Below are positions 16,178-24,918 of a DNA stretch of 64,000 bases, in pieces (positions within the stretch are counted from its first letter, which is position 1; each line of letters opens with the position of its first letter). The stretch spans positions 3,722,501 through 3,786,500 of the forward strand of contig NZ_CP036259.1 of NCBI RefSeq assembly GCF_007641255.1, written 5' to 3'. The notes beneath the pieces were generated by a model, which saw only the letters and a program-made list of their open reading frames with translations, had not been told where the DNA came from and made no database searches. The DNA is from Sporomusa termitida. GTDB lineage: Bacteria > Bacillota > Negativicutes > Sporomusales > Sporomusaceae. The position numbers and the translations under genes were made by a program.

Positions 16178-17026
16178 TCACTCCGTTATCTGATAGATCT
16201 GCCGCGATGCTTCCGCCAGATTACTGGCCAGTTCTGCCAGCGACTGGCTCGATTTGGCCATCTCATGGACCGCCTCGGTCTGCCCGCTTACATGCTGGTC
16301 AATATTGTCAATCTTCCGCGTGAGTTCGGCAATCGCCTGCTGAATAGCGCCTAAGGACGCTGATATCTGGGTAACAGACTCGGCACTGGACACGGCCAGC
16401 TTCCGGACCTCAGCCGCCACGACGGCAAAGCCCCGGCCCATTTCGCCGACCCGGGCGGCCTCGATGGCCGCATTCAGCCCCAGCAGGTTGGTCTGGCTGG
16501 CCACATTTTTGATAAAGGTGACAATTTCATTGGTCTGATTGGCCGTCGCCAGCAGTGTTTTTCCTAATTGGTCAAGTTCACTGCTGGTATTGGCCAACCC
16601 GGAGGAACGGCTGGCCAGTTCCTGCAGCCCTGCTGTCAGTTCCTCGGAAGCGGCCGCCAGTTCACTGGTGGCGCTGTTGATGCTTTCAATAACGGTGATA
16701 CTCTGCGTGGTAGTGACACAACCGACAACCCGGTCCCCTTCCCGGAACGGCAGGGCGCAGGCAATATAGGCAATACCAAAGGGTGATTTATCCCTGGGAA
16801 CCACCCTGACAACCTGTTGGCCCGAATCAAGGGCCTGCTTACTGGCACCTGACACTACCGGCTCACCGACCCTGATTTTAAGGTCCAGATCGCCGGCCGG
16901 CAGATACAGCACATATTTACCGTCACGGATAACGGTAAAACCAATATCAGCCGCAACGATATCATTCATGTAGGGAGCCAAATCGCAAAACATATCCAGA
17001 ATCTGGTATCCGGTAAGCTGCCTCAT
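16178..17026 (-). CDS. Soluble methyl-accepting chemotaxis-type signalling protein
   Basis: A cytoplasmic protein of about 282 residues without membrane segments. The N-terminal 120 residues form a small sensor domain (MFCDLAPYMNDIVAADIGFTVIRDG...VGCVTTTQS); the C-terminal half is an MCP signalling domain with the highly conserved hairpin tip FIKNVASQTNLLGLNAAIEA followed by ARVGEMGRGFAVVAAEVRKLA. The cytoplasmic helices are much shorter than in transmembrane receptors. ATG at 17026 is preferred over the one at 17035 because GGAGG is directly adjacent to the latter. Ligand unknown; this sensor type is common in Negativicutes and Clostridia. Confidence 0.9.
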   Translation of the reverse strand: MRQLTGYQILDMFCDLAPYMNDIVAADIGFTVIRDGKYVLYLPAGDLDLKIRVGEPVVSGASKQALDSGQQVVRVVPRDKSPFGIAYIACALPFREGDRVVGCVTTTQSITVIESINSATSELAAASEELTAGLQELASRSSGLANTSSELDQLGKTLLATANQTNEIVTFIKNVASQTNLLGLNAAIEAARVGEMGRGFAVVAAEVRKLAVSSAESVTQISASLGAIQQAIAELTRKIDNIDQHVSGQTEAVHEMAKSSQSLAELASNLAEASRQIYQITE

Positions 17027-17123
17027 ACTTAACATCCTCCCAGACCGGCACCTACGCCAGCCTATTCAATATGGAGATTAGATATTCTCTTTTTTCGCTA
17101 AAAAAACCTTTATTCCGACAAAA

Positions 17124-18074
17124 TTAAAAGTTGTTGCCGATCTCCCGGCTCTCCACCACCACCGGCGCTGTCCGCAGCTTATTCACACTGAAACCGGTGA
17201 TCAGCTCCGCCGCCCGGACAGGCTCAGGCCTGTCCAGCAGGCCGGCTTTATAAGCCAGATAGCCAATAATCGCTTCCGCCCTCACACCCTGGGCCCGCAA
17301 AGCGGCAATGGCCAGATCCTGCTGACGCTTGGACAGCCGGTGGCCGTCGGGGGCAACCAGGAGCGGCACATGGGTAAATACCGGCGCCGGCCGGCCCAGC
17401 AGCCGGTACAGCAACAGCTGCCGCGGCGTTGAATTCAATAAATCATAGCCCCGTAAGACATGGGTAATGCCCATGGCGGCATCATCCACAACCACAGCCA
17501 GCTGGTAAGCATGAACACCGTCCGAGCGGCGGATGACAAAATCGCCGGCCGCCCGGCTGATGTCCTGGCTGACGACCCCGGCCAGCAGATCGGTAAAGGC
17601 GGTTGCTCCCGGCGGCACAGCCAGGCGCAGGGACGGCTGCCGTGCACCCTTGCCGGCGGCTGCCGGTTGACGCCCCCGGCAGGTGCCGGGATAAATCCGC
17701 TCATGCTCACCGGCGTGCGGGGCCGAAGCGGCCAGTTCAGCCCGGGTACAGGTACAGGGATATACCAGGCCGGCGGCCGTCAGCTGCTCCAGGGCCGCCT
17801 GATACAGATGACGACGGGCCTGCTGGCTGTACGGGGCGCAGGGGCCGCCGACATCAGGGCCTTCATCCCAGTCCAGCCCCAGCCATTTCATATCGGCCAG
17901 CAGCCGGTCGGCATACACCGGCCGCGACCGCGCCGGATCAAGATCTTCCATTCTGAGGACCATCACGCCCCCGGCTGACCGGACCTGCAGCCAGGCCAGC
18001 AGTGCTGTCCAGGCATTGCCCAAATGAATTTCGCCGGTCGGGCTGGGAGCAAACCGTCCCCGCATTATTCGCAT
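17124..18074 (-). CDS. gluQ: Glutamyl-Q tRNA(Asp) synthetase
   Basis: A 316-residue truncated GluRS paralogue that attaches glutamate to queuosine in tRNA(Asp). It has the class I HLGN signature (FAPSPTGEIHLGNAWTALLAW), a zinc-binding CTC..Y..C pattern (YPCTCTRAEL and YPGTC) and a KMSKS-like RLSKRQQ, and lacks the anticodon-binding half of true GluRS. The start region MRIM overlaps the end of the EamA gene by up to 10 bp, so the two are translationally coupled. It matches tRNA queuosine modification; a QueG-like gene lies far away at 38.5 kb. Confidence 0.92.
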   Translation of the reverse strand: MRIMRGRFAPSPTGEIHLGNAWTALLAWLQVRSAGGVMVLRMEDLDPARSRPVYADRLLADMKWLGLDWDEGPDVGGPCAPYSQQARRHLYQAALEQLTAAGLVYPCTCTRAELAASAPHAGEHERIYPGTCRGRQPAAAGKGARQPSLRLAVPPGATAFTDLLAGVVSQDISRAAGDFVIRRSDGVHAYQLAVVVDDAAMGITHVLRGYDLLNSTPRQLLLYRLLGRPAPVFTHVPLLVAPDGHRLSKRQQDLAIAALRAQGVRAEAIIGYLAYKAGLLDRPEPVRAAELITGFSVNKLRTAPVVVESREIGNNF

Positions 18075-18997
18075 ACCCCCAGTGGTCCCGCCTTGGCTTT
18101 AGGTCCGGCAGGCGCCAGCGTGGTCAGACACACACCGGTAACCACCAGCACCATGCCTGCCAGATGCATAAAAGTCATCGTCTCGCCGTATACGGCCCAG
18201 GCAATCAGGATGGCATTAACCGGCATGAGGTTAATATAGGCGCTGGCCTTGCTGGCACCAATGCGGGCAATCCCGATATTAAAGATAATAAAGGCCGCTA
18301 CGGTGGCAAAAACAGCCAGATACGCCAATTCAGCCATTACCTGCCCCGACAGGCGGGGCAGGGTGTGCCAGGCTCCTTCGCTAAGAGAAATCAACGCTAA
18401 TAAGCCGGCGCCAATCAGGGTTGAGACCGTCGTCGCCAGGGCGGGCTTAACCTGTTTCATTACCACCTTGCCCAGTGAGGTATAGGTGGTCCAGCTGGCC
18501 ACCGCGCCGAATAACAGCACTTCACCGTAATTTAAGGCTAAGCTGGTCAGGGACGCCAGGCTGCCCTGCGTAATGACCGCCAGCACCCCGGCCAGGGAGG
18601 CAGCGATCCCCAGCCCCAGCCGCCAGCTCCATTTTTCTCCCAGGAACAGAACGGCAACAAGGGCGGTTGTGACCGGATTTATAACAATAACCAGCGCCCC
18701 GGTAATGGCGGAAGTATACTGCAACCCCACAGCAAAAAAATAATTATAGGCCAGGACCCCGCTCAGCCCCAGCCCGGTCAGGCCCAGCCAGTTTTCTCTA
18801 ATTACCTTGACATCCCATTCGCGGCGGATGGCCAGCCAGCCGCCCAGCAGCAGCCCGGCCAAAAGAAACCGGACTGCCGAGGCGGTCAGCGGCGGCAGCT
18901 CTGACAGGACATGCTTGGTGCTGCCAAAAGCCCCGCCCCAGAATAACGGCACCATCAGCATAATAAAATAGATTGATGCGCCTTGCGTTAGCTTCAT
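18065..18997 (-). CDS. EamA/DMT-family membrane transporter
   Basis: A ten-helix drug/metabolite transporter with two EamA repeats. GVLAYNYFFAVGLQYTSAITGALVIV is the conserved end of the first repeat. The ATG at 18997 overlaps the stop of a 32-codon ORF (ATGA), and is preferred over the TTG at 19009. Substrate cannot be inferred. Followed by gluQ with overlap. Confidence 0.88.
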   Translation of the reverse strand: MKLTQGASIYFIMLMVPLFWGGAFGSTKHVLSELPPLTASAVRFLLAGLLLGGWLAIRREWDVKVIRENWLGLTGLGLSGVLAYNYFFAVGLQYTSAITGALVIVINPVTTALVAVLFLGEKWSWRLGLGIAASLAGVLAVITQGSLASLTSLALNYGEVLLFGAVASWTTYTSLGKVVMKQVKPALATTVSTLIGAGLLALISLSEGAWHTLPRLSGQVMAELAYLAVFATVAAFIIFNIGIARIGASKASAYINLMPVNAILIAWAVYGETMTFMHLAGMVLVVTGVCLTTLAPAGPKAKAGPLGVCE

Positions 18998-19092
18998 GAC
19001 TCGCGGCAATCCTCTCTGACAGGCATAAAAACCTTAATCGCCGCTACGTCCTGTTGTATTGTGGTGTCTTCGACCTGAATTGTGCGTCTCAC
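18994..19092 (-). CDS. 32-residue ORF translationally coupled to the EamA transporter
   Basis: GTG at 19092 lies 7 bases after a strong GGAGGAGG. The peptide begins MRRTIQVEDTTIQQDVAA and ends VREDCRES; its TGA overlaps the ATG of the transporter gene in an ATGA arrangement. This is either a small protein or an upstream coupling ORF that explains why the transporter itself has no clear ribosome binding site. Confidence 0.5.
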   Translation of the reverse strand: MRRTIQVEDTTIQQDVAAIKVFMPVREDCRES

Positions 19093-19145
19093 TAAAATTC
19101 CTCCTCCAAAGTTGAAGCCTCTATACCAACGGCAAACTGAGTGTG

Positions 19146-20306
19146 TTATGAAAAAGCGCCGCTAACGACAGCCTGCCCGTGGCGGACAAGCTGCCTGCCT
19201 TTGGCAAAAACATGTTCAATAGCGAGACTATCGCCAAAGACAACAATATCGGCATGGCTGCCTGGCAGCAGGGTCCCTTTCTCCGGGTATAATTTAAGGA
19301 TTTTGGCCGGATTGACAGTGACCGGCCGCAAGGCCTCACTCAAAGCCAGGCCGCAGGCGGTCAGATTTTTGACCTCGCCGTGGAGGCCGGTCATACCGGC
19401 AACCTTCAGCCCGCTCATACTGCCCTGGCTGTCAAACACCGGCAGACTGCCCTGACCGTCGGAGCTGATTGTCATACAGTCAATAGGCACACCCTGCTCC
19501 AGACAATGCAAAATAGCCTGCGCGGCAGTAAGAGAGTCAGGCTGACCGGACTCGGCGGCAGTAAAATCAATCACCCCGCCCAGCCGGGTCAGCCTGATAC
19601 CGTCATTGACCAGGTCCCAGTTACGGTTGATATGGGTAGGCACAAACTGGCTCACCGGGATCTCCGTTGCCGTTATGATGTCAAAAATCATACTAAGCCG
19701 GCGCGCCCCGGTGCCCACATGCAGGTGCAGCACACCGGCCTTGCCGCTTAATAAGCCGCCCACCCGGGCCTCAGCCGCCAACCGGGCCAGCTCGGCCGGG
19801 ATTGGCTGGGAAGAGCGGTGGTCGCTGATCGCAATCTCACCGCAGCCAATGACTTTATCAATCAGCACCAGGTCTGACCGGACGCTGCCGGTAATTGTCG
19901 GCGGCGGCACCTCGTAGGCCCCGGTATAAATATAAGTGGAGATTCCCTCCAGCTCAAGGCTCCGGGCTTTGGCCAGCAGCCCGGCCATACTCCTGGTTAT
20001 CCCGTCCGTGCCCAGACAGCCGACAACGGTCGTTGTACCGGCCAGCACAATATTGCTGAGAACAACCTCCGGTGTCCGGGTGGCATAACCGCCTTCCCCG
20101 CCGCCGCCCAGCAGATGAACATGCTGATCGACAAACCCCGGCACAATCCGCCGGCCGGTTACATCAAGCACCCTGGTTTCCCCATAGCCCGGCACCGGCT
20201 CGATCCCCGGCGCAACACGGGCAATCACCTGTCCGGCAATCAAAACATCCTGCACCCCCATATTCTCAGGGGCAAAGACTGTGCCACCCTTTAAAATGGT
20301 AAACAT
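19146..20306 (-). CDS. iadA: Isoaspartyl dipeptidase (beta-aspartyl-peptidase)
   Basis: A zinc amidohydrolase of the M38 family, 386 residues from the ATG at 20306 (GGAGGTG upstream; the frame is open to 20333). The HxH metal motif is in GFVDQHVHLLGGGGEGG, the ISDHRSSQP segment and LHLHVGTGARRL follow, and TISSDGQGSLP holds the catalytic aspartate. It cleaves isoaspartyl dipeptides formed by protein ageing. It follows the cblS-like gene by 4 bp and so belongs to the same operon. Confidence 0.92.
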   Translation of the reverse strand: MFTILKGGTVFAPENMGVQDVLIAGQVIARVAPGIEPVPGYGETRVLDVTGRRIVPGFVDQHVHLLGGGGEGGYATRTPEVVLSNIVLAGTTTVVGCLGTDGITRSMAGLLAKARSLELEGISTYIYTGAYEVPPPTITGSVRSDLVLIDKVIGCGEIAISDHRSSQPIPAELARLAAEARVGGLLSGKAGVLHLHVGTGARRLSMIFDIITATEIPVSQFVPTHINRNWDLVNDGIRLTRLGGVIDFTAAESGQPDSLTAAQAILHCLEQGVPIDCMTISSDGQGSLPVFDSQGSMSGLKVAGMTGLHGEVKNLTACGLALSEALRPVTVNPAKILKLYPEKGTLLPGSHADIVVFGDSLAIEHVFAKGRQLVRHGQAVVSGAFS

Positions 20307-20310
20307 GCTG

Positions 20311-21066
20311 TCACCTCCGGCCACTGCCGCCAAGGGTAAGTTCCCCCAGCAAGGTCATAGGACCGTTAATCATCCCTTTACGGAAATAGGCGTCACTGAC
20401 TGCCGCAATCACAACCGTACTGGGACCGGCTGATTTATTGATATTAATCCCGGGCTGCTCGTAGACTTTGAGCTGCAGCCTGTTATTGCGCGCCAATTCC
20501 TGCATTTCGTATAATATCCCTTGGGAACCGACCGGGATGAGTTCATAAACGGCCTCATCGCCGAGCAGCTGCCTGATTGTATGATAATTGACCTGCTCCT
20601 CCGGCCTGTTTAATACCTCCCGGCCGACGTTCGGCCGGCCAAGGGCAACAAGCAACGCCTCGCCCTTAATATTGTTGATCTTCAGTTTCTTAGTCTCCGC
20701 CAGGCCAACTGCCGTGATCCCCAAACCGGTCATCACTGTGGAAAAGTTTTCTTCCGTACTGCCGGTCAGGACAACCTCACGGATACCAGCCGCTTTCAGT
20801 TCTTCCTCGATCCCCTGAATAATAGCTATGCCGGTCGGGTCAAATTCATTGCAGATAGTATTTGTCAGGCAGATAACCTCCGCCCCGGCACAGATAACCT
20901 CCATAATCGCAACCCGGGCCGCATATTTGCCGGTAATAAAAGGGGTAACCTGTAACGCATCGCCGGCTTTCAGGCCGATCCCGCCACAGCTGTCACAGGC
21001 AATTACCATCGTTTTATCCCGGTCCAGCGCCACTAACGTTAAATCTCTTATCTTTTCTATTTTCAT
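20311..21066 (-). CDS. cblS: PurM/AIR synthase-related protein, probable alpha-ribazole kinase
   Basis: A 251-residue protein of the AIR-synthase-related class with an N-terminal nucleotide-binding pattern (MVIACDSCGGIGLKAGDALQ) and a C-terminal glycine-rich MTLLGELTLGGSG. In Listeria the equivalent PurM-like protein CblS phosphorylates alpha-ribazole for cobamide lower-ligand salvage. The gene next upstream encodes a small ECF-type membrane protein that fits the alpha-ribazole transporter CblT, which is the main reason for the call. The two genes are 3 bp apart. I did not find a cobalamin riboswitch in front of them. Confidence 0.65.
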   Translation of the reverse strand: MKIEKIRDLTLVALDRDKTMVIACDSCGGIGLKAGDALQVTPFITGKYAARVAIMEVICAGAEVICLTNTICNEFDPTGIAIIQGIEEELKAAGIREVVLTGSTEENFSTVMTGLGITAVGLAETKKLKINNIKGEALLVALGRPNVGREVLNRPEEQVNYHTIRQLLGDEAVYELIPVGSQGILYEMQELARNNRLQLKVYEQPGININKSAGPSTVVIAAVSDAYFRKGMINGPMTLLGELTLGGSGRR

Positions 21067-21069
21067 AAA

Positions 21070-21585
21070 TTATTTGTCATTCGCCTCTTTTGCCTTAACA
21101 TTGCCCAACAGCCGGTAGATAATAACGGCTAATAACACATTCAGCGCAGCAACGCCGGTGATAAGCGGCAGCAGCGACAGCATGCCGGTCTGACCTATCA
21201 GCGGCAGGAGTAATGGTGACAGGATAAACAAGCCGACCGGACCATTGATCAAAACCGCAACAAGCCCGGCCAGAAGCGCCCCTGGCCCGGAAAAGCGGCT
21301 GCCGGCGGCAAACCGCTGATAAACGCTGCCAAAAGCGGCCATAGTGGCCGCCATAATACCCATTGTGATAATATGCACAAGCAGCGACAAAGGAAAACCT
21401 GCCAGCAAGGCTGTCAGGAAATGCCCGGCAGCCGCAATAATGGCGCCATGTGCTGCCCCAAGCAGTAGTGTTCCCAAAAATCCCGGCATTGAATCAAAAG
21501 CAATACTCCCCAGCACCTTGATATTCGCCCCGGCAAAACTTAAGGCAATAAGCAAGCCTGTTACAACATTTGCTCTTACATCCAA
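21070..21585 (-). CDS. cblT: Small membrane protein, probable alpha-ribazole transporter (ECF S-component-like)
   Basis: A 171-residue protein with five or six hydrophobic segments and the compact size of an ECF substrate-binding subunit (SLLVHIITMGIMAATMAAFGSVYQR, GPGALLAGLVAVLINGPVGLF). Start is TTG at 21585 behind GGGGGGGA. Pairing with the cblS-like gene supports uptake of alpha-ribazole. ECF ATPases are not in the window. Alternative: S-component for another vitamin precursor. Confidence 0.6.
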   Translation of the reverse strand: MDVRANVVTGLLIALSFAGANIKVLGSIAFDSMPGFLGTLLLGAAHGAIIAAAGHFLTALLAGFPLSLLVHIITMGIMAATMAAFGSVYQRFAAGSRFSGPGALLAGLVAVLINGPVGLFILSPLLLPLIGQTGMLSLLPLITGVAALNVLLAVIIYRLLGNVKAKEANDK

Positions 21586-21601
21586 AGCGATCCCCCCCCT
21601 T

Positions 21602-21629
21602 AAGACATAAGGGCCGGCAGTTATGTCTT
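21602..21629. repeat. Short hairpin between transposase gene and cblT
   Basis: AAGACATAA (21602-21610) and TTATGTCTT (21621-21629) form a 9-bp stem directly after the stop of the Y1 transposase gene. No T-run follows on the minus strand. It may be a weak terminator or an end of the former insertion. Confidence 0.45.
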
Positions 21630-21630
21630 G

Positions 21631-22374
21631 CTACTTTTTCTCAACAAGAGCTTTACTTACTCCCGTCAGGCGGGATATTTGCCGGATTGATAAGCCCCGC
21701 TTTCGCAGCTCCCGGAGAGAAGCCTTCCGTTTTGCCGCATCTAAGCCCATAAAAGCACTGGTATCCACAACGCCGCTGACCTCGCTGAGGATAATTTTCG
21801 CCTCCTCATCTGTCAGCCGCAAATGCTCTGCACTAATATCAAGAACGGTCGCAGGTTCCTGCTGCTGATGAAAATGGGCAAATTCCTCCCGGTTCATTAT
21901 CCCGGAAATATACTCCGCATCGACCAGACTAGCTCTGCCAAGGTACTCATGATAGCTGCTCCAGGGATATTGGCCCGGTGATTTGACCAGACCGGCAGCA
22001 ACCGGATGATTATGTATATACCTTAATACAGTTAATATATAACTGTCATTATCTACCGGCTCACTTCTAAACCGGTCCTGAAACAAAGGCCCGCTTCTTT
22101 TATATTTCCAATTATAATAATATACATATCTGGCACCAATTCTTTTGAAGATTTTCTCTAAGCCTTCTTTGTCAGTCTTTAATAATAAGTGGATATGATT
22201 GCCCAGCAAGCAGTAGGCATATATTTTATATTGACTGACAGTTTTACATTCTTTTAATACGGCCAGAAATTTTTGATGATCCTCTTCATCCGCTACTATG
22301 AACTGTTTATTGATCCCGATAATCATGATATGGTATATGCCGCTTTCGCTTTTTACCCGGGCTGCTCTTGCCAC
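21631..22374 (-). CDS. REP-associated tyrosine transposase (Y1_Tnp/RAYT family)
   Basis: A 247-residue single-strand transposase of the IS200-like Y1 class. The HUH motif is in YCLLGNHIHLLL, and the catalytic tyrosine is probably in ARYVYYYNWKYKRSGPLFQDRFRSE. A C-terminal helix-turn-helix (LRKRGLSIRQISRLTGVSKALVEK) follows. RAYTs are usually single-copy, immobile and linked to REP hairpins. Start is GTG at 22374 behind GAGGTGG. The GGGGACG-type hairpins at 23.5, 34.8 and 40.1 kb are candidate substrates. The gene interrupts otherwise metabolic operons. Confidence 0.9.
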   Translation of the reverse strand: MARAARVKSESGIYHIMIIGINKQFIVADEEDHQKFLAVLKECKTVSQYKIYAYCLLGNHIHLLLKTDKEGLEKIFKRIGARYVYYYNWKYKRSGPLFQDRFRSEPVDNDSYILTVLRYIHNHPVAAGLVKSPGQYPWSSYHEYLGRASLVDAEYISGIMNREEFAHFHQQQEPATVLDISAEHLRLTDEEAKIILSEVSGVVDTSAFMGLDAAKRKASLRELRKRGLSIRQISRLTGVSKALVEKK

Positions 22375-22609
22375 TTTACCACCTCATGACCAGCATACCA
22401 CTTCTGCCAGATATTTTCAAGACAGCACCACCGTCCCCTTGTCTTGATCTGAAACTAGAAGGAGCCGCTACCGGCCCGCCTGTTAACCTGCGCTATGCTC
22501 GTATAAAAACGTTTCTCTCCCGTTCTTGCAGCAGCCGCTGCCCTAGAACCGGCAACCCCCAGGGTTACAATGTTTAGCTTCGGCCGCACAGGCACTCCTC
22601 CCTTTTCTT

Positions 22610-23503
22610 TTACTCAACATTATTATAGGGATCCCACTCAGTCACGTCGGCCAGCTGGCTCTGAGCCGCTTTAATGTCGGCAAGCAGCCTGGCCTTATCT
22701 TTGGGTAAAGTAGCGGCGAAAGCAATATGGTTCGAACTATGGTTGCTCCTAAACAGGCAGTGGCTGGCCGCCGGCAGTTCAATGGCACTGATCAGTTGAT
22801 AGAGTTCACCCATTATTGCCGCCGGCGGCAAGGGCACAAATTTGCCACATTCAAACTGCTCCAGCAGCTGGCTGCCACGGTACAGCATCAGCGTTAGCGC
22901 ACTCAGCATATGGGGGCGAATGGCATTGACTGCCTGCGCAGTGTGATAGGCATGCCTTGCGGACCCCGCTTGGCCGCCAAGACCGGCAATCACCATCACC
23001 GACAGCTTGATGCCGGACTCGACAATACGCTGTCCGGCCATGATGGCCTCCGCCGCTGTGACCCCTTTATTAACGTCTTTAAGCACAACCTCATCGCCGG
23101 ACTCCAGCCCATAATAAACAAGCTTCAGCCCGGCCTCGCGCAGGGCGGTCAGTTCGGCCGGCGACTTATTCAGCATATCCTTGGGACCGGCATAGCAGGA
23201 CACCCGCTGCAGACGGGGAAACGTTTGCTGTAAGACAGCCAATACCTGCAGCAGCTTGTCTGTTGCCAGCACCAGCGCATTGCCGTCCGCCAGAAAGATG
23301 CGGCGGATCTGCAGCGCATAGGGTTTGGCAGCCTGAATCTGCGCCATGATTTCTTCCAGGGGCCGGGTGCGGAACTTGACCGACCTGTACATATTGCAAT
23401 AAGTACAGGCATTGTGGGAACACCCAATCGTCACCCGCAGGATAAAACTGTAGGCCTCACTCGGCGGGCGGAATACATTGCCCTCAGCCTGATCAAAATA
23501 CAA
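22610..23503 (-). CDS. Radical SAM protein with a CX4CX2C cluster motif
   Basis: A 297-residue radical SAM/Elp3-like enzyme. The 4Fe-4S motif reads GCSHNACTYC, that is C-X4-C-X2-C rather than the classical C-X3-C-X2-C. A SAM-binding glycine-rich region (VMVIAGLGGQAG) follows. Such GCSHN-type proteins are widespread in anaerobes and uncharacterised. The start is TTG at 23503 with GAGGTG 7 bases upstream. It is the last gene before the transposase and may be the end of the molybdenum-hydroxylase maturation operon, although a hairpin repeat separates it from the previous gene. Confidence 0.85.
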   Translation of the reverse strand: MYFDQAEGNVFRPPSEAYSFILRVTIGCSHNACTYCNMYRSVKFRTRPLEEIMAQIQAAKPYALQIRRIFLADGNALVLATDKLLQVLAVLQQTFPRLQRVSCYAGPKDMLNKSPAELTALREAGLKLVYYGLESGDEVVLKDVNKGVTAAEAIMAGQRIVESGIKLSVMVIAGLGGQAGSARHAYHTAQAVNAIRPHMLSALTLMLYRGSQLLEQFECGKFVPLPPAAIMGELYQLISAIELPAASHCLFRSNHSSNHIAFAATLPKDKARLLADIKAAQSQLADVTEWDPYNNVE

Positions 23504-23532
23504 GCAGCATCACCTCTACTAATCCGACTCAA

Positions 23533-23587
23533 GGGACGGTTCTCCCGAGTCATTTTGCCAGGGAAAATGACTCAGGAGAACCGTCCC
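23533..23587. repeat. Intergenic hairpin repeat of the GGGACGGTTCT type
   Basis: GGGACGGTTCTCC followed by GAGTCATTTT (23533-23556) pairs with its complement at 23564-23587, a 24-bp stem with one interruption and a GCCAGGG loop. It has no T-run, so it is better described as a REP-like element than a terminator. Related hairpins occur at 34800-34869 and 40114-40188. Confidence 0.75.
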
Positions 23588-23617
23588 CCCTTAAGTCACG
23601 CGCCCCCGCAGGCGCGG

Positions 23618-24898
23618 TTATCGTTCTGTGTATTTTTTTGCTCCGGCAGCGATAGCGCTCAGAAAAGCAGAACGCAGCGGTTTAACCGCCATAAACGCCT
23701 TGACCGGGGCCGATTTTTCGACCATAGCGGCAATGCGCCCCAGCGCCCGGTGGCTCAGCCGGGAAGGGTCGTCAAAAAGAAAGCTGCTCAGCTTGCCGCG
23801 CTCTATCGCCATTGCTACCATGCGGTCAAAGGTGGTCTCCGGGACTACAACCTGCTGCCCGCGCCCTTTCAGCCGGATCGCCCCCCGCTTACAGGCCTGA
23901 TAGCATACCCCGCACCCCAAACACAAGCTGGCTTCGCACACCGCCTGGGTGCGGCCGTCACTCCCGGCGGCCAGCCCAATGGCCTCTACCGGACAGGCCC
24001 GGACGCACAGGCCGCAGCCGGTGCAGGCCTCAGGGGCAATAGCAGCTGCCCAGCTGGAGGTAACAACAGCGCCCCGCAGGTCAAAGGTCTTTATAGCCTG
24101 GATCATACCGCAGCAGCAGCCGCAACAGTTGCACATAAAGCCGACAGAGCGTTGGACATTGTCGGCAATTTGCGCCAGCCCGGCCTGTTTGCACTGTTCC
24201 AGCACCGCCATGGCCGCACCGGCACCAGCCTGTTCGGCCATCCCTTTTTTGATCAGCATCTCCGCTCCCTGATTAAAGGTAAGACAGGTCTTCAGCGGCG
24301 CCGCACAGGCTTTGTCCAGGTGGCTGGCTTTATGGCGGCAGGCACAGAGCGATAACCCGATTGTCCTGGCGGACCGGATAACATGGCTGGCTTTTTCCCA
24401 GTCAAGCACCTCCGAGTAGTCACCGGCCGGCAAGGCTTCTTCCTGTGCCAGGGCGCGGCCCAGCTGGGTATTTTGCTGGAATACATCACGGGCAAAGCGG
24501 TCGTCACGGTACATGTACTCTTCAAATAACTGCGCCAGCTCCCGCATGGGTAAATCATCGCGGGTACGCATATAGACAAATTCAAAAAAGCCAATGACAA
24601 TCGGCGCTAATACGACATGAGCCTGCCCCCGGTATTCAAAGTCAAAAACTAAACCTTTCTCGGCCATGAGCAGAATCTTTTCCTGCAAAGCTTCCGCCGG
24701 CAACCCGATTTTGCGGGCCAAAGCCGCAACGGCAACGGGACGCAGCGGAATCTTCCTGGCAATGGCTGCTTCAGCCGGCGAAAACAGCAGTTTCAGAATC
24801 CGGGTCAGGACCGGGGAAGAGGGTGCCCCGGTAATATTTTGATCAAGACGCTGCTGCAGCAAACGGTATTCACGTTCCCCGTTAACAATATGTCCCAA
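23618..24898 (-). CDS. 4Fe-4S ferredoxin-domain protein with an N-terminal winged-helix-like region
   Basis: A 426-residue protein. The first ~100 residues look like a winged-helix (VAALARKIGLPAEALQEKILLMAEKGLVF). The middle has a cysteine-rich LCACRHKASHL...CAAPLKTC and MCNCCGCCCGMIQ, and near residue 300 there are two 4Fe-4S motifs, CTGCGLCVRACP and CLGCGVCYQACK. This architecture occurs in anaerobes as an uncharacterised redox or electron-transfer protein. TTG start at 24898 behind GGGAGG. It follows mocA in the molybdenum-hydroxylase maturation cluster, so a redox role there is possible. Confidence 0.82.
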   Translation of the reverse strand: MGHIVNGEREYRLLQQRLDQNITGAPSSPVLTRILKLLFSPAEAAIARKIPLRPVAVAALARKIGLPAEALQEKILLMAEKGLVFDFEYRGQAHVVLAPIVIGFFEFVYMRTRDDLPMRELAQLFEEYMYRDDRFARDVFQQNTQLGRALAQEEALPAGDYSEVLDWEKASHVIRSARTIGLSLCACRHKASHLDKACAAPLKTCLTFNQGAEMLIKKGMAEQAGAGAAMAVLEQCKQAGLAQIADNVQRSVGFMCNCCGCCCGMIQAIKTFDLRGAVVTSSWAAAIAPEACTGCGLCVRACPVEAIGLAAGSDGRTQAVCEASLCLGCGVCYQACKRGAIRLKGRGQQVVVPETTFDRMVAMAIERGKLSSFLFDDPSRLSHRALGRIAAMVEKSAPVKAFMAVKPLRSAFLSAIAAGAKKYTER

Positions 24899-24918
24899 AG
24901 GGCAATACCTCCCGCCAC

